Of a stretch of DNA of 64,000 nt, positions 31,820 to 41,182 are shown piece after piece. The DNA is taken from positions 124,001-188,000 of the forward strand of contig NZ_JFCQ01000015.1 in assembly GCF_000738265.1 (NCBI RefSeq), given 5' to 3'. Under the pieces are notes generated by a model, which was not told the DNA's origin, searched no databases, and saw only the letters and a program-made list of their open reading frames with translations. Source of the DNA: Corynebacterium jeikeium (GTDB lineage Bacteria > Actinomycetota > Actinomycetes > Mycobacteriales > Mycobacteriaceae). Each line of letters opens with the position of its first letter. The stretch's first letter is position 1. The position numbers and the translations under genes were made by a program.

Positions 31820-32830
31820 CTACCCTAACCGCTCCAAGGCGAAGTCCATCAGGCGCCGCAGCGCATCGGTCACCTGATTGTCGGGCAGCTTGGCCAGCTC
31901 GTCTTCGCCGTACTGGCGGTACCGCTGGACAACCTCGAAGGACTTGTCGCGACCTTCGGAGCCACGGATAAGCTCCAGCGCCTCGTCCACCAGTTCATCA
32001 TCCGTCACGGGTCCGGTGAGGATCTCGCGCAGTCGCGCCCCTGTGGCGTCATCCTGCTGCATTGCGTAAAGAACCGGCAGAGTAAAAACACCCTCGCGCA
32101 AGTCCGTGCCAGGCTGCTTGCCGGAGACCACCGGGTCGGCCCAGATGTCGATGATGTCGTCGACAATCTGGAAGATCTGGCCAACATTCCGGCCGAACTG
32201 GAACAGCGCGTCGCGGTGCTCGTCGGAAGCGCCACTGTGCAAGGCACCCAGCCAACCGGCGGAAGCGATCAGCACGCCCGTCTTCTCCTGAATGACGGTC
32301 AGGTAGTGCTCGATCTCGTCCTCCCCCTCGCGAGCGCCGACGGTTTCGCGCATCTGCCCGGTCACTAGCTCCCGGAAGGTCTCCGCGAAGTGCTGCACCG
32401 TTTCGGTGCCCAGCTTTGCCATGATGTCGCTGGCAATCGCAAACAGGTAATCGCCCGCCAGGATGGCCACGGAGTTGTTCCAGCGCTTGTTGGCGGATTC
32501 CGCCCCGCGGCGCTGGTCGGACTCGTCCATAACGTCATCGTGGTAGAGCGTAGCCAGGTGGGTTAGCTCCACCACCGCGGCAGCCTCGTTGACTTGCCGC
32601 GCCGTCGGGTTTTCACCGTAGTGGGCCGCCAGCAGTGCAAACATCACACGGAAGCGCTTACCACCTGCGTCGAAAAGATGGCTGATCTTGTCGGTGAGGA
32701 AGGATTCGCCAACCGACAACCGGTCCTTCAGCAGCTGCTCAACCTGCTGCATCGACTGGCCCAAGGCCTCGTTGAGTTGCGCGTCCCCGACGTCAGGGAG
32801 CGCCGGTTTACGGGGTGTGGCACTTGGCAT
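31820..32830 (-). CDS. Polyprenyl diphosphate synthase
   Basis: A 336-residue trans-isoprenyl diphosphate synthase. The first Asp-rich motif reads YHDDVMDESDQRRG and the second reads IVDDIIDIWAD; both bind Mg and the allylic substrate. The family includes heptaprenyl to nonaprenyl synthases; the chain length cannot be read safely. It sits opposite the MenJ-like reductase and next to menG, as grcC1 (Rv0562) does in Mycobacterium tuberculosis, so it most likely makes the menaquinone side chain used by MenA. The ATG at 32830 has only a weak ribosome-binding site. Confidence 0.9.
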   Translation of the reverse strand: MPSATPRKPALPDVGDAQLNEALGQSMQQVEQLLKDRLSVGESFLTDKISHLFDAGGKRFRVMFALLAAHYGENPTARQVNEAAAVVELTHLATLYHDDVMDESDQRRGAESANKRWNNSVAILAGDYLFAIASDIMAKLGTETVQHFAETFRELVTGQMRETVGAREGEDEIEHYLTVIQEKTGVLIASAGWLGALHSGASDEHRDALFQFGRNVGQIFQIVDDIIDIWADPVVSGKQPGTDLREGVFTLPVLYAMQQDDATGARLREILTGPVTDDELVDEALELIRGSEGRDKSFEVVQRYRQYGEDELAKLPDNQVTDALRRLMDFALERLG

Positions 32831-32865
32831 GTCCGTGGTCAGCCTCGTCTTTTCCTCTTGAACTT

Positions 32866-32909
32866 CACATGCGGTCTTTCACATGTGGTCTTTACGTGTC
32901 TACGGACAC
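32866..32909. promoter_or_regulatory. 14-bp tandem repeat and dyad, hepT/menJ intergenic
   Basis: CACATGCGGTCTTT (32866-32879) is followed directly by CACATGTGGTCTTT (32880-32893), differing at one base, and then by the dyad GTGTC-TACG-GACAC (32896-32909). It lies between the divergent polyprenyl synthase and menJ genes, where an operator would be expected. The regulator is unknown. Confidence 0.5.
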
Positions 32910-33055
32910 TTTAGTCCATTACCCAGACGGTGTTTAACCCGCGTGTTCCCGTGTCGACGCCTGCGTCTGCCGAAGTGTCTCCCCTGGCATCTGCCCAGGC
33001 GCCTACCCAGTACCGACGCCACCGCGCCCGCACCCGCGTGGAACAATGGGTGTCG

Positions 33056-34546
33056 ATGAACTCCCCCGCCGCTGAAACCTCCAATCTTGTGACCTGTGAT
33101 GTCGTTGTCGTGGGCGCTGGCCCGGCCGGCTCCGCTGCTGCTTTCCACGCTGCTCGCGCCGGTTTGGATGTGGTGATGGTGGACATGGCCGACGTTCCGG
33201 GCACAGGATCGGACACAGCACCGGGTCCAACACCGGGCACTGGCAGTACTGGCAGCACTGACAACAGCGCCTCGGGTTCCCTCCCCCACGGGCGCGACAA
33301 GACCTGCGGCGATGGCCTCACCCCGCGCGCTGTCGCCGCTTTGGAATCGATGGGCGCGCTCCACTTACTGAACGGCGCCCCGCACATTCAGGGCCTCAAG
33401 CTGCACGGTTTCGGCGGTTCCGTCACCGCGCCCTGGCCTTCGGGCGGCTTCCCGCAGCGCGGTTCGGCCATCCCCCGCTCGCGCCTCGACGCTGCTCTGG
33501 CCCGCCTTGCCATCGCTGCGGGTGCGCGTTTTATCCAGGCCAAGGTTATGGACGCCACCTCGGATCCAGTAGCCCAGCAACTCAGCGAGGTCGCTGGCAC
33601 TCGCACGGGCGAAGGCACCCAGGGCGCTGGCGCTGCCTCTTCAGTGAAGATCCGCGGACGTTTCTTTGTGCTGGCAGAAGGCGTGCGCAGCGGCATCGCC
33701 CGCAAGTTGGGAGTGCAGTGGGATAAGGGGCTAGTGCATGGCATCGCGGCCCGCAGCTACATCGACACTCCCTTCGGAGACGAGCCGTGGATCCACTCGC
33801 ACCTGGAGCTCAACGACTCTTCGGGCACGGCCCAACCGGGCTACGGCTGGGTGTTCCCCCTGGGCAACCCGGCTGAAGGGACAGGTAGCAACCTCGCCAC
33901 AGTTGAAGGCATTGGCAAGGCGAACCTCGGCTGTGGCGTGTTGGCCACCACCAAGCGCCCGGCGAAGGTGAACACCAAGAAACTACTGCGCGACTATGCG
34001 CGCCAAGTCAGCGACGAGTGGGGCATCGTCGGAGAACCGACGTCCATCACCTCCGCACTGCTGCCCATGGGCGGGGCTGTCAGCCGCGTGGCCGGACCCA
34101 ACTGGGCCGCCATTGGAGACACGGCAGCGCTAGTCAATCCACTGAATGGCGAAGGCATCGACTACGCCTTGGAATCCGCCGAGCTGCTGGTTCGGCTATT
34201 GGTTGACGAGTGGGGCGGACCGGAGCGGTGGGCGTCCAGAATAAAGAGCAACAATGGCGCCGGCATAGCGCCAGAATGGACGGCCGAACTGCAGAAACAG
34301 TACGGGCTTGCGTTCGGGCTGGCGCGGCGGCTGGCGGTGGTGCTGACGATGCCGGGGCTGATGAGTGCGCTCGGGCCGATCGGCATGCGCGGGCCGCTGG
34401 CGAATCGTGCGATGGGGGTGGCCACGCGCCTGATGGGCAACCTAGTGAGCGCCGAGGACCGCGACGTGGCGGCCAGGCTGTGGCGGGGCGCGGGGCGAGT
34501 AGTGAACCTCGCGCCGATCGATAAACCCTTTGCAGCGCGGGGCTAG
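33056..34546 (+). CDS. menJ: Menaquinone reductase, MenJ-like
   Basis: A 496-residue FAD-dependent oxidoreductase of the geranylgeranyl reductase family. The dinucleotide-binding motif VVVGAGPAGSAAAFHAARAG is near residue 16, DKTCGDGLTPRAV follows the usual order, and GDTAALVNPLNGEGIDYAL is the second FAD motif. A low-complexity Gly/Thr/Pro/Ser insertion at about residues 48-78 separates the first beta-alpha-beta unit from the CGDG motif. The ATG at 33056 is chosen; the frame extends upstream but without family sequence. In M. tuberculosis MenJ (Rv0561c), next to grcC1 and menG, reduces one isoprene unit of menaquinone; the same position here supports that role. Confidence 0.85.
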   Translation: MNSPAAETSNLVTCDVVVVGAGPAGSAAAFHAARAGLDVVMVDMADVPGTGSDTAPGPTPGTGSTGSTDNSASGSLPHGRDKTCGDGLTPRAVAALESMGALHLLNGAPHIQGLKLHGFGGSVTAPWPSGGFPQRGSAIPRSRLDAALARLAIAAGARFIQAKVMDATSDPVAQQLSEVAGTRTGEGTQGAGAASSVKIRGRFFVLAEGVRSGIARKLGVQWDKGLVHGIAARSYIDTPFGDEPWIHSHLELNDSSGTAQPGYGWVFPLGNPAEGTGSNLATVEGIGKANLGCGVLATTKRPAKVNTKKLLRDYARQVSDEWGIVGEPTSITSALLPMGGAVSRVAGPNWAAIGDTAALVNPLNGEGIDYALESAELLVRLLVDEWGGPERWASRIKSNNGAGIAPEWTAELQKQYGLAFGLARRLAVVLTMPGLMSALGPIGMRGPLANRAMGVATRLMGNLVSAEDRDVAARLWRGAGRVVNLAPIDKPFAARG

Positions 34547-34577
34547 ATTGCGCCGCAGAACGACGGCGCGGGGCTAG

Positions 34578-35270
34578 TCAGGCTTCGAGGCGAATAGCAC
34601 TGTGGAGGGCTACGATGCCGCCCGTGAGGTTCTGCCAACCGACCTCGGTCCAACCGCAATCGCGGATCTCCGCTGCGAGTTCCTCCTGGTCAGGCCAGGC
34701 GCGGATCGATTCGGCGAGGTATTCGTAAGCCTCCGCGTTGGAGCTGACAAGCTTCGCGACCTTTGGCAAGGCGCGCATCAGGTATTCCTTGTAGACCGTC
34801 TTGAAAATCGGAATAACTGGGGTGGAAAACTCCGCGACGGCGAGCTTGCCGCCCGGTTTCGTGACGCGCGCCATCTCACGCAGGCCGGCGCGGAAGTCCA
34901 CAATGTTGCGCAGCCCGTAGTTGATGGTCACCGCGTCGAAGGTCTCGTCCGCGAAAGGCAGGTTCGTGCCGTCCGCGCACACCATCGGGACATCTCGGTG
35001 GGAACCCGCGGCGAGCATCCCGAAGGAGAAGTCGCAGGCGATACAGGTGGCGCCGGTGCGGGCGAATTCCTCGGTGGAAACGCCAGTGCCAGCGGCTAGG
35101 TCCAGCACCAGGTCACCGGGCTTAAGGTCCAGGCGCTTGCGGGTGCGGATGCGCCAATAACGATCCTGGCCGAAGCTCAGCACCGTGTTGGTGAGGTCGT
35201 AGTTCTTGCCGACCGCGTCGAACATCGACGCGACTTCCTGCGGTTTCTTTTCCAGACTTGCCCGAGACAC
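34578..35270 (-). CDS. menG: Demethylmenaquinone methyltransferase
   Basis: A 230-residue SAM-dependent methyltransferase of the UbiE/MenG family. The N-terminal [28 protein letters not shown], motif [16 protein letters not shown] and the segment [11 protein letters not shown] are diagnostic; that first segment is the UbiE signature 1 region, cited here in parts of the same run. It carries out the last step of menaquinone synthesis, C-methylation of the naphthoquinone ring. It converges with menJ with only 31 nt between stops. Confidence 0.94.
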   Translation of the reverse strand: MSRASLEKKPQEVASMFDAVGKNYDLTNTVLSFGQDRYWRIRTRKRLDLKPGDLVLDLAAGTGVSTEEFARTGATCIACDFSFGMLAAGSHRDVPMVCADGTNLPFADETFDAVTINYGLRNIVDFRAGLREMARVTKPGGKLAVAEFSTPVIPIFKTVYKEYLMRALPKVAKLVSSNAEAYEYLAESIRAWPDQEELAAEIRDCGWTEVGWQNLTGGIVALHSAIRLEA

Positions 35271-35298
35271 GACTCACATCTTAGCGCGGGCATTTCGT

Positions 35299-36621
35299 CT
35301 ACTTCGCGACGGGCTCAGCGCTGACCTGCGTGGCTTGCTCGGCATTGGTGCGCGCGACGAGCTCAGCCGCTACCTCGACCTCGGTCTCGTCGGCGGTCGG
35401 GCGGGGAACCTCCCGCACGCCCGTGAAGTCACGCTGCGAGTTCGTCCGCGGCGCAGCCTTGCCACCCTGCGCAATGGCCTGGCGGTAGTAGCCAAGCAGC
35501 TGGTCGCACAGGCTGGCCCAGCTCTTGTTCTGCACGCCCTCGAAGGCATTGTCGCGGTAGGAATCCAGGCCACCGGCCAGGATGGAATCCACAGCCTCGA
35601 CCAGCTCTGCCTCGAAGTTCTCCACATTCAGCAGGAAGCCATTGTGGCCTGGCTTGATCAGGTCGATGGGGCCACCGGCGGCCGGGCCGATCGTCGCCAC
35701 GCGGGAAGCCTGGGCCTCCTGGATCGCCTGGCAGAAAGTCTCGAACTGACCGGTGTGCACGAAGATGTCCAGGCTGGCGAACGCGTGGGCCAGGTCTTCG
35801 CCATACAGCCCACCCGTAAATACTGCGGTGGGCATCAGAGCCTTCAGCTCATCCATCTCCGGGCCATCGCCGACGATGACCAGCTGCACGTCGTCCCGCC
35901 CGTTCAGGGCTGCCATGCGCTCCACGGATTTCTCCGCAGCCAGTCGGCCTACAAAGCCGACGATCTTCCGGTTCGCTTCCAGCGCGTCTGCGCTCGCCGT
36001 GCCGCCGCGCTTACGCTCGCCTTCCAGCAGCCATTCGCGCCGCAGTTCCGCAGAGCGCTTGGCCGGGTTGAAGCGCTCCGTATCCACACCACGCCCCCAG
36101 TGCGCCACGCCGCGCACGCGGTTTTCTTCCAGCTCGCGCATCGTCACGGAGCTCGGGGCCAACGTCATGGCACACATGTTGTGCATGACTCGCACCCAGC
36201 GCCATGCCATCTTGGACAGGAACTTCATCTTGTAGTTGTTGGCGAATCCAGCAACGTCGGTCTGGAAGATCGCCACGCACGGCAGCTTCAGCGCCTTGGC
36301 CACTACTGCGCCTGCACCGCCCAGGACGAAGGGGCTGGCTAGGTGCACAACGTCCGGCTGGAACCTCTTTAGCTCCGTGTAAAGGTTCGTCATGGGCACG
36401 CCGATCGGCAGGGAGTTAATGCCCGGCACATCCACTACGGGCACGCGGGCGATGCGGAAGCCCTCGTAGGTTGCAATTTCTTCCTGTCCCTTCTTCGCCC
36501 CCGGTGCGATAACCAGGGCTTCGTGCCCGTTGGCACGCAGATGCTCTAGCACGCGGAGTACGGAATTAACCACTCCGTTGACGTTGGGCAGAAAGCTCTC
36601 GGCGACAATTGCAACTCGCAT
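35299..36621 (-). CDS. mgtA: GDP-mannose-dependent alpha-mannosyltransferase MgtA
   Basis: A 440-residue GT4 glycosyltransferase. The N-terminal MRVAIVAESFLPNVNGVVNS, the donor-site EX7E motif in FETFCQAIQEAQAS and the GGPIDLI loop are present. MgtA (Rv0557, formerly called PimB; also in C. glutamicum) adds mannose to a glucuronosyl-diacylglycerol acceptor for lipomannan-like glycolipids on the cytoplasmic side of the membrane. The position next to menG matches that order. The frame could start four codons upstream at 36633; the homologous start is MRVAIV. The last 60 residues are a charged Glu/Ala/Thr-rich tail that may be dispensable. Confidence 0.85.
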   Translation of the reverse strand: MRVAIVAESFLPNVNGVVNSVLRVLEHLRANGHEALVIAPGAKKGQEEIATYEGFRIARVPVVDVPGINSLPIGVPMTNLYTELKRFQPDVVHLASPFVLGGAGAVVAKALKLPCVAIFQTDVAGFANNYKMKFLSKMAWRWVRVMHNMCAMTLAPSSVTMRELEENRVRGVAHWGRGVDTERFNPAKRSAELRREWLLEGERKRGGTASADALEANRKIVGFVGRLAAEKSVERMAALNGRDDVQLVIVGDGPEMDELKALMPTAVFTGGLYGEDLAHAFASLDIFVHTGQFETFCQAIQEAQASRVATIGPAAGGPIDLIKPGHNGFLLNVENFEAELVEAVDSILAGGLDSYRDNAFEGVQNKSWASLCDQLLGYYRQAIAQGGKAAPRTNSQRDFTGVREVPRPTADETEVEVAAELVARTNAEQATQVSAEPVAK

Positions 36622-36712
36622 ACCCTTCAGCATCCCTTTTGTAGGTCACACCAGCGTTTCTTCTGGGTAAAAACATTAACAAGTCTAGGGAAACAAAAGG
36701 TTACTTTCGGCG

Positions 36713-37177
36713 TCAAAAGCCATGCTTCTTCTGCCAGCGCCGGATCAGTAGCGACAGGACGGCACAGACAAGCAGCCCGGCGGACATGGAGGACAGCGCT
36801 GGCAGGAATGCCAACGTCCACCCCCTCCCCTGAACCTTCACGTTCTCGGGGTCGTTGACCTGGTATTCGACCTTGACGTTTTGCCCTTCTTCCAGCCCGG
36901 ACGGGTACTTCAGCCCTTCCTCGGGCTGCTGGTAGTTGCCGTCGGCATCGCGGAAACGCACAGTGGTTCGCAGGGTCTGCACGGACACTACTTCCGCCGT
37001 CGCCTCCCCCTTGTCACGCGAAATCGCATAGTCGTCGATCGCCGAGGTCACGATCATGCCGCCGCACACCAAGATCACCAACCCGGCCAGTGCAATCACG
37101 GCCTGTTTCGCGCGCCGCAGCCTACGAGCCGCACGGAATTGTTTCGGCGTGAGCTCGGCGTTCCTCACGCGATTCAT
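36713..37177 (-). CDS. DUF3592 membrane protein
   Basis: A 154-residue protein with an N-terminal basic region, a membrane segment at about residues 30-50 and a second at about residues 125-145. Between them is a DUF3592-type domain (EATAEVVSVQTLRTTVRFRD ... YPSGLEEGQNVKVEYQV). It starts inside the menD stop as ATGA. A small membrane protein also lies between menD and mgtA in mycobacteria (Rv0556). The function is unknown. Confidence 0.75.
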   Translation of the reverse strand: MNRVRNAELTPKQFRAARRLRRAKQAVIALAGLVILVCGGMIVTSAIDDYAISRDKGEATAEVVSVQTLRTTVRFRDADGNYQQPEEGLKYPSGLEEGQNVKVEYQVNDPENVKVQGRGWTLAFLPALSSMSAGLLVCAVLSLLIRRWQKKHGF

Positions 37178-39027
37178 CGCTTACCCGCAATTCTTTTTTC
37201 TATTTCTTGACGCCCACGCCTGTCCACCTTCACTTCCAGCACCGTGATCCCGTTTCCGCCGAGCTCAGCGTGCTCTTCGATGGCGTCAGCGAGCTCTTCC
37301 ACGCTGCTAGCAAGCTTGTGTTCCACTCCGAATCCGGCGCACAGTTCCGCGAAGTCCAAGTCCAGCGGGGTGCCGAATACGCGCTCGAAGGCGGCGGTGC
37401 CGTCGGCAAAGGTGCGCAGTTCCTCCGCACCAGGTTCGAGGGTTTCGAAGATCCCGCCGCCACTGTCGTTGGTCAGCACGATCAGCAGGTTATCGGGCCG
37501 CGGCTCCAGTGGCCCGATGTTCAGGCCACCCAGGTCGTGGGCGAAGGTCAGATCCCCCATCACTGCGATGGTGCGCGGCGCGCGGATCGCTGTCGGGTCG
37601 GAGTGAGCGTGCGCCATCGCCGCCCCCACCGCCGTGGAGATGGTTCCGTCGATCCCCGCCGCCCCGCGGTTGGCAATCGCCCGTACCCCGTCAAAGGGCA
37701 GCCCGGCGCGGGATGCATCCCGCACCGCCGTAGACGCCCCCAAAACCAAGAGGTCCCCGTCGCGGAGAGCGTCCGCAACAACGGCCACAGCGTGTACCGC
37801 GGTGAACGGTTCGTGCTTCGCCAACCCCTCGCGGACCTGGTTTACGCCCATGTCGCTGATGGCGCGGGAGACCTGCAACCAGCTTTCCGGCTGCTCGCCG
37901 CGGGGCCGGACGGTGCTGCCGACCTCATCGACGTTGCCGAATACGTCTGTCACGTTGCGGGTATCGCTGAGGGCGATGACGTGGATGTCTTTGTTGGCCA
38001 GGAGCTTTGTGACGCCACGGTGGAGGGTTGGCCGGCCGATCACCACGATCTGTTCCGGGGTGGTGACCGCCGAGTGTTCTCCATCGCTGACGACCTGGGT
38101 GCTGAACATGTCGACGGCCGCGCTATGCACGGGGAAGTCGGGTGCGGGCGCGACGGGTTCCGCGATGGTTGGCACATCGGCTAGCTCGTCCATGATCGAA
38201 CGGGCCCAGGCAGTATCGGCCACCGATCCGGCGATGACCAGCGTGCGAAGGGAAAGATCCACCTCTACCTGGCCATAGGGCAGCTTCCGGGGATCGCGGG
38301 TGGGTTGGCTTGGAGTGTGCGAATCATGCGCGCCTTCGGACTTTTCAACGTCGTCGGCCATCTCGGCGATTTCGCCCGCCCACAGCGATAGCTCGTCCAG
38401 TGTCGGCGGCACGAGCGGTTCCCGCAGTGGCACGTCTAGGTGAGCTCCACCGCCGTCGATGGGATCTGTTGCTGCAGCGATTAGCTTGCGCACCAGGTCG
38501 CGGAGCTCCGTTGCGGCGTCAGCAGTGGCGCCTTCCAGTGCCAGTTCGCCCGTGTTCAGTGTGCACACGGAATGGGTGCCGAAGATCTCCGCTTGGTCGA
38601 TGGTCTGGTTGGCCCCTGACCCCAACATGGAGAGCGGCCGGTTCGCCGAGAGTACAACCAACGGCACGCCAGAGAGCGTGGCCTCCACCATCGCCGGTAG
38701 GCAGTTCGCCACCGCCGTCCCGGACGTCATAACAACTGGCACCGGCTGGCGCGATACCTTCGCCAGCCCCAGCGCCAGGAAGGCCGCCGAACGCTCGTCG
38801 GTGCGGACATGCAGGCGCACCCGCCCGACCCTTTCGGCTTCCACGAACGCCAGGTTCAGCGGCGAGTTCCGCGAGCCGGGGCACAACACCGCCTCGCGCA
38901 CACCACTGCGAATCAGCTGGTCAACCAGCACCAAACCCGCGCGCACTGCGACGGGGCTGGGTAGTGCTGCAGAGCGTGTGCCAGAGCCTTGAGTCGGATC
39001 CTGGGAAGAACTATCAGCGTTAGTCAC
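37174..39027 (-). CDS. menD: MenD, SEPHCHC synthase
   Basis: A 617-residue thiamine-diphosphate enzyme that adds 2-oxoglutarate to isochorismate, the first committed step of menaquinone synthesis. The N-terminal cofactor-activating region reads EAVLCPGSRNSPL with the following RTDERSAAF, and the C-terminal diphosphate motif reads MGDLTFAHDLGGLN with NDSGGGIF. It is slightly longer than the usual 550-580 residues because of loops in the middle domain (for example around EKSEGAHDSHTPSQ). It follows menC by 11 nt and overlaps the DUF3592 gene by 4 nt. Confidence 0.94.
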   Translation of the reverse strand: MTNADSSSQDPTQGSGTRSAALPSPVAVRAGLVLVDQLIRSGVREAVLCPGSRNSPLNLAFVEAERVGRVRLHVRTDERSAAFLALGLAKVSRQPVPVVMTSGTAVANCLPAMVEATLSGVPLVVLSANRPLSMLGSGANQTIDQAEIFGTHSVCTLNTGELALEGATADAATELRDLVRKLIAAATDPIDGGGAHLDVPLREPLVPPTLDELSLWAGEIAEMADDVEKSEGAHDSHTPSQPTRDPRKLPYGQVEVDLSLRTLVIAGSVADTAWARSIMDELADVPTIAEPVAPAPDFPVHSAAVDMFSTQVVSDGEHSAVTTPEQIVVIGRPTLHRGVTKLLANKDIHVIALSDTRNVTDVFGNVDEVGSTVRPRGEQPESWLQVSRAISDMGVNQVREGLAKHEPFTAVHAVAVVADALRDGDLLVLGASTAVRDASRAGLPFDGVRAIANRGAAGIDGTISTAVGAAMAHAHSDPTAIRAPRTIAVMGDLTFAHDLGGLNIGPLEPRPDNLLIVLTNDSGGGIFETLEPGAEELRTFADGTAAFERVFGTPLDLDFAELCAGFGVEHKLASSVEELADAIEEHAELGGNGITVLEVKVDRRGRQEIEKRIAGKR

Positions 39028-39038
39028 AGTTCCACAAT

Positions 39039-40154
39039 CTACCTTCCGCCCTCCAAGTAGCTATAAGCCGCACGCAAGCGATTCAGCCACCAATCGCGCC
39101 TCTCGCCGGTGAGGCGGAACTCCGCCAGCCGATCGGCGTCGGGAGCTAAAGCGCCGGTGTGCATGCGGCCATCGACGATCCGCCGCTCTGCGAGGTCGTG
39201 TTCAAAGAGCGTGCCGGTGGCCAACCCGGCGGCGTTGGGTTCGGCGACCATGCCGTCGTCATCGATGTGCACCAAGCTGGCCGCTGCCTGCAGACCCGCG
39301 CCGAGGCCCACTGCTGTATCCAGGGCCGAGCTCACCGTGATGGATACGCCGCGTTGCGCGACCTCGCTGGCGACCCGGCGGAGCTGATCCACGCCCCCGA
39401 GAGGCGGCACCTTAAGCACGGCCACGTCACACGCTCCTGCGTCGGTAACCTCCTTGACCGCTGTGATCGGATCCGCGCTCTTACGAATGGCCTCGTCGGC
39501 CGCAACGCGGACAAACAGGCCGCGGCGCATGAGGCTTTGGCGTACCTCCGCCAACTCGGCGATGCGGGAGCAGGGCTGTTCCACGTAGTCCAGCGGACCG
39601 TCTGCGGCCAGCGTTTCCACCACCTCGAGGGCTTGTCTGACCGTCCACCCGCCATTGGCATCCATGCGGATCCGCGGCGCGACTACTCCCTGTTCGGCGT
39701 ACCACTCGCGGACAGCGCGGACGCGCTGAATGTCTTGACGCATACTGGCTGCAGGATCCTTGGCCAGGGCGGTTTTCTCCGCCACCTTGATCTTCACCGT
39801 GGTGCATCCGGGGTAGCGAGCCATGAGGTCATCGATCACTCCCGGATCGGCTGCGGCATCGACCGCTGGAATGGTCGCGTTCACGGGCACCCAGCGTTCG
39901 GAAAGATCTGTGCCGCCACCGATATCGCCACCGCCATAGCCAAAGTGGATTGCCGAGCGCAGCCACAGGGAGGCCTCGGCCGGCTCGTACTCCGGGAAGG
40001 GGGCGAACTCTGCCCACTGGGACGGGGCGTCAATAAGAAGAGCCTCGCGGGTAGTCACACCACGGAAGGGCACCCGCATCGGTAAGGCAACTACCTCCGC
40101 GCGCTCCTCAAGATCGGCGAGCGGCGGCAGTACGAAAGTAGAAGGACTATGCAT
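39039..40154 (-). CDS. menC: o-Succinylbenzoate synthase
   Basis: A 371-residue enolase-superfamily enzyme that dehydrates SHCHC to o-succinylbenzoate. The catalytic set is visible: TVKIKV (acid-base Lys), RMDANGGW (metal Asp), YVEQPC (metal Glu), AADEAIR (metal Asp) and VLKVPPLGG (second Lys). First gene of the menC-menD-DUF3592 operon. The ATG at 40154 is divergent from menB at 40199 with only 44 nt between them, so both promoters overlap. Confidence 0.93.
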   Translation of the reverse strand: MHSPSTFVLPPLADLEERAEVVALPMRVPFRGVTTREALLIDAPSQWAEFAPFPEYEPAEASLWLRSAIHFGYGGGDIGGGTDLSERWVPVNATIPAVDAAADPGVIDDLMARYPGCTTVKIKVAEKTALAKDPAASMRQDIQRVRAVREWYAEQGVVAPRIRMDANGGWTVRQALEVVETLAADGPLDYVEQPCSRIAELAEVRQSLMRRGLFVRVAADEAIRKSADPITAVKEVTDAGACDVAVLKVPPLGGVDQLRRVASEVAQRGVSITVSSALDTAVGLGAGLQAAASLVHIDDDGMVAEPNAAGLATGTLFEHDLAERRIVDGRMHTGALAPDADRLAEFRLTGERRDWWLNRLRAAYSYLEGGR

Positions 40155-40198
40155 GCTTCCTACCTTGCCAAAAGAGGTCGGCCGATAGAATAGCGGGC

Positions 40199-41161
40199 AT
40201 GACGAACTCCAGCAGCAACCCCTTTAACCCCGAGCTGTGGCGCCCGGTCGATGTGCCGGGCGTAGACAACTTCACGGACATCACCTACCACCGCCACGTC
40301 GGCGAGGGCCGCGCCAACGGCATTGTGCGCATCGCCTTTGACCGCCCTGAGGTGCGCAATGCCTTCCGTCCACACACCGTCGACGAGTTGTACCGGGCGC
40401 TGGATCACGCGCGCCGCACCCCGGATATCGGCACGATCCTGCTGACCGGTAACGGGCCGTCCCCGAAGGACGGCGGCTGGGCGTTTTGCTCCGGTGGTGA
40501 TCAGCGCATCCGTGGCCGTTCCGGTTACCAGTACGCCACCGAGCACAACGACGACGTAGCCGCCGCTGGCGCAGAAGGGGTGGACAAGGCTCGCGCGAAG
40601 GTCGAGGGCGGCCGCCTGCACATCCTGGAGGTGCAGCGCTTAATCCGCACGATGCCGAAGGTTGTGATCTGCCTGGTTAACGGCTGGGCTGCTGGGGGCG
40701 GGCACAGCCTGCACGTGGTGTGCGACCTAACTCTCGCCTCCCGCGAGCATGCGAGGTTCAAGCAGACGGACGCCGACGTGGGCTCCTTCGATGCAGGCTA
40801 TGGCTCCGCGTACCTGGCCAAGCAGGTGGGCCAGAAGTTCGCCCGCGAGATCTTCTTCCTCGGCGAGGCCATCGACGCCGAAACCATGCACCAGATGGGC
40901 GCCGTTAACCGGGTAGTGGACCACGCGGACCTGGAGGACACCGCCATTGAGTGGGCGCGAAAGATCAACACCAAGTCCCCAACAGCGCAACGCATGCTGA
41001 AGTTCGCCTTCAACCTCACCGACGATGGGCTGATGGGCCAGCAGGTCTTCGCGGGTGAGGCCACGCGCCTGGCCTACATGACCGACGAGGCCGTAGAAGG
41101 CAAGGAGGCCTTTCTGGAAAAGCGCGAGCCGAACTGGGACGACTTCCCGTATTACTACTAG
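40199..41161 (+). CDS. menB: 1,4-Dihydroxy-2-naphthoyl-CoA synthase
   Basis: A 320-residue crotonase-family enzyme catalysing intramolecular Claisen ring closure of o-succinylbenzoyl-CoA. The oxyanion segment GWAFCSGGDQRIRGRSGY, the second oxyanion segment NGWAAGGGHSLHVVCDLTLAS and the active-site region DAGYGSAYLAKQVGQK are as in MenB. The C-terminus REPNWDDFPYYY is typical of long actinobacterial MenB. It is divergent from menC. Confidence 0.95.
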   Translation: MTNSSSNPFNPELWRPVDVPGVDNFTDITYHRHVGEGRANGIVRIAFDRPEVRNAFRPHTVDELYRALDHARRTPDIGTILLTGNGPSPKDGGWAFCSGGDQRIRGRSGYQYATEHNDDVAAAGAEGVDKARAKVEGGRLHILEVQRLIRTMPKVVICLVNGWAAGGGHSLHVVCDLTLASREHARFKQTDADVGSFDAGYGSAYLAKQVGQKFAREIFFLGEAIDAETMHQMGAVNRVVDHADLEDTAIEWARKINTKSPTAQRMLKFAFNLTDDGLMGQQVFAGEATRLAYMTDEAVEGKEAFLEKREPNWDDFPYYY

Positions 41162-41182
41162 CGAGGCTATCCGGGAGGCGCG

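Noticed and set aside
32930-33055. Longer N-terminus for the MenJ-like protein
   Set aside because: The extra 42 codons show no family sequence and overlap the divergent promoter region; the FAD motif starts soon after the ATG at 33056.
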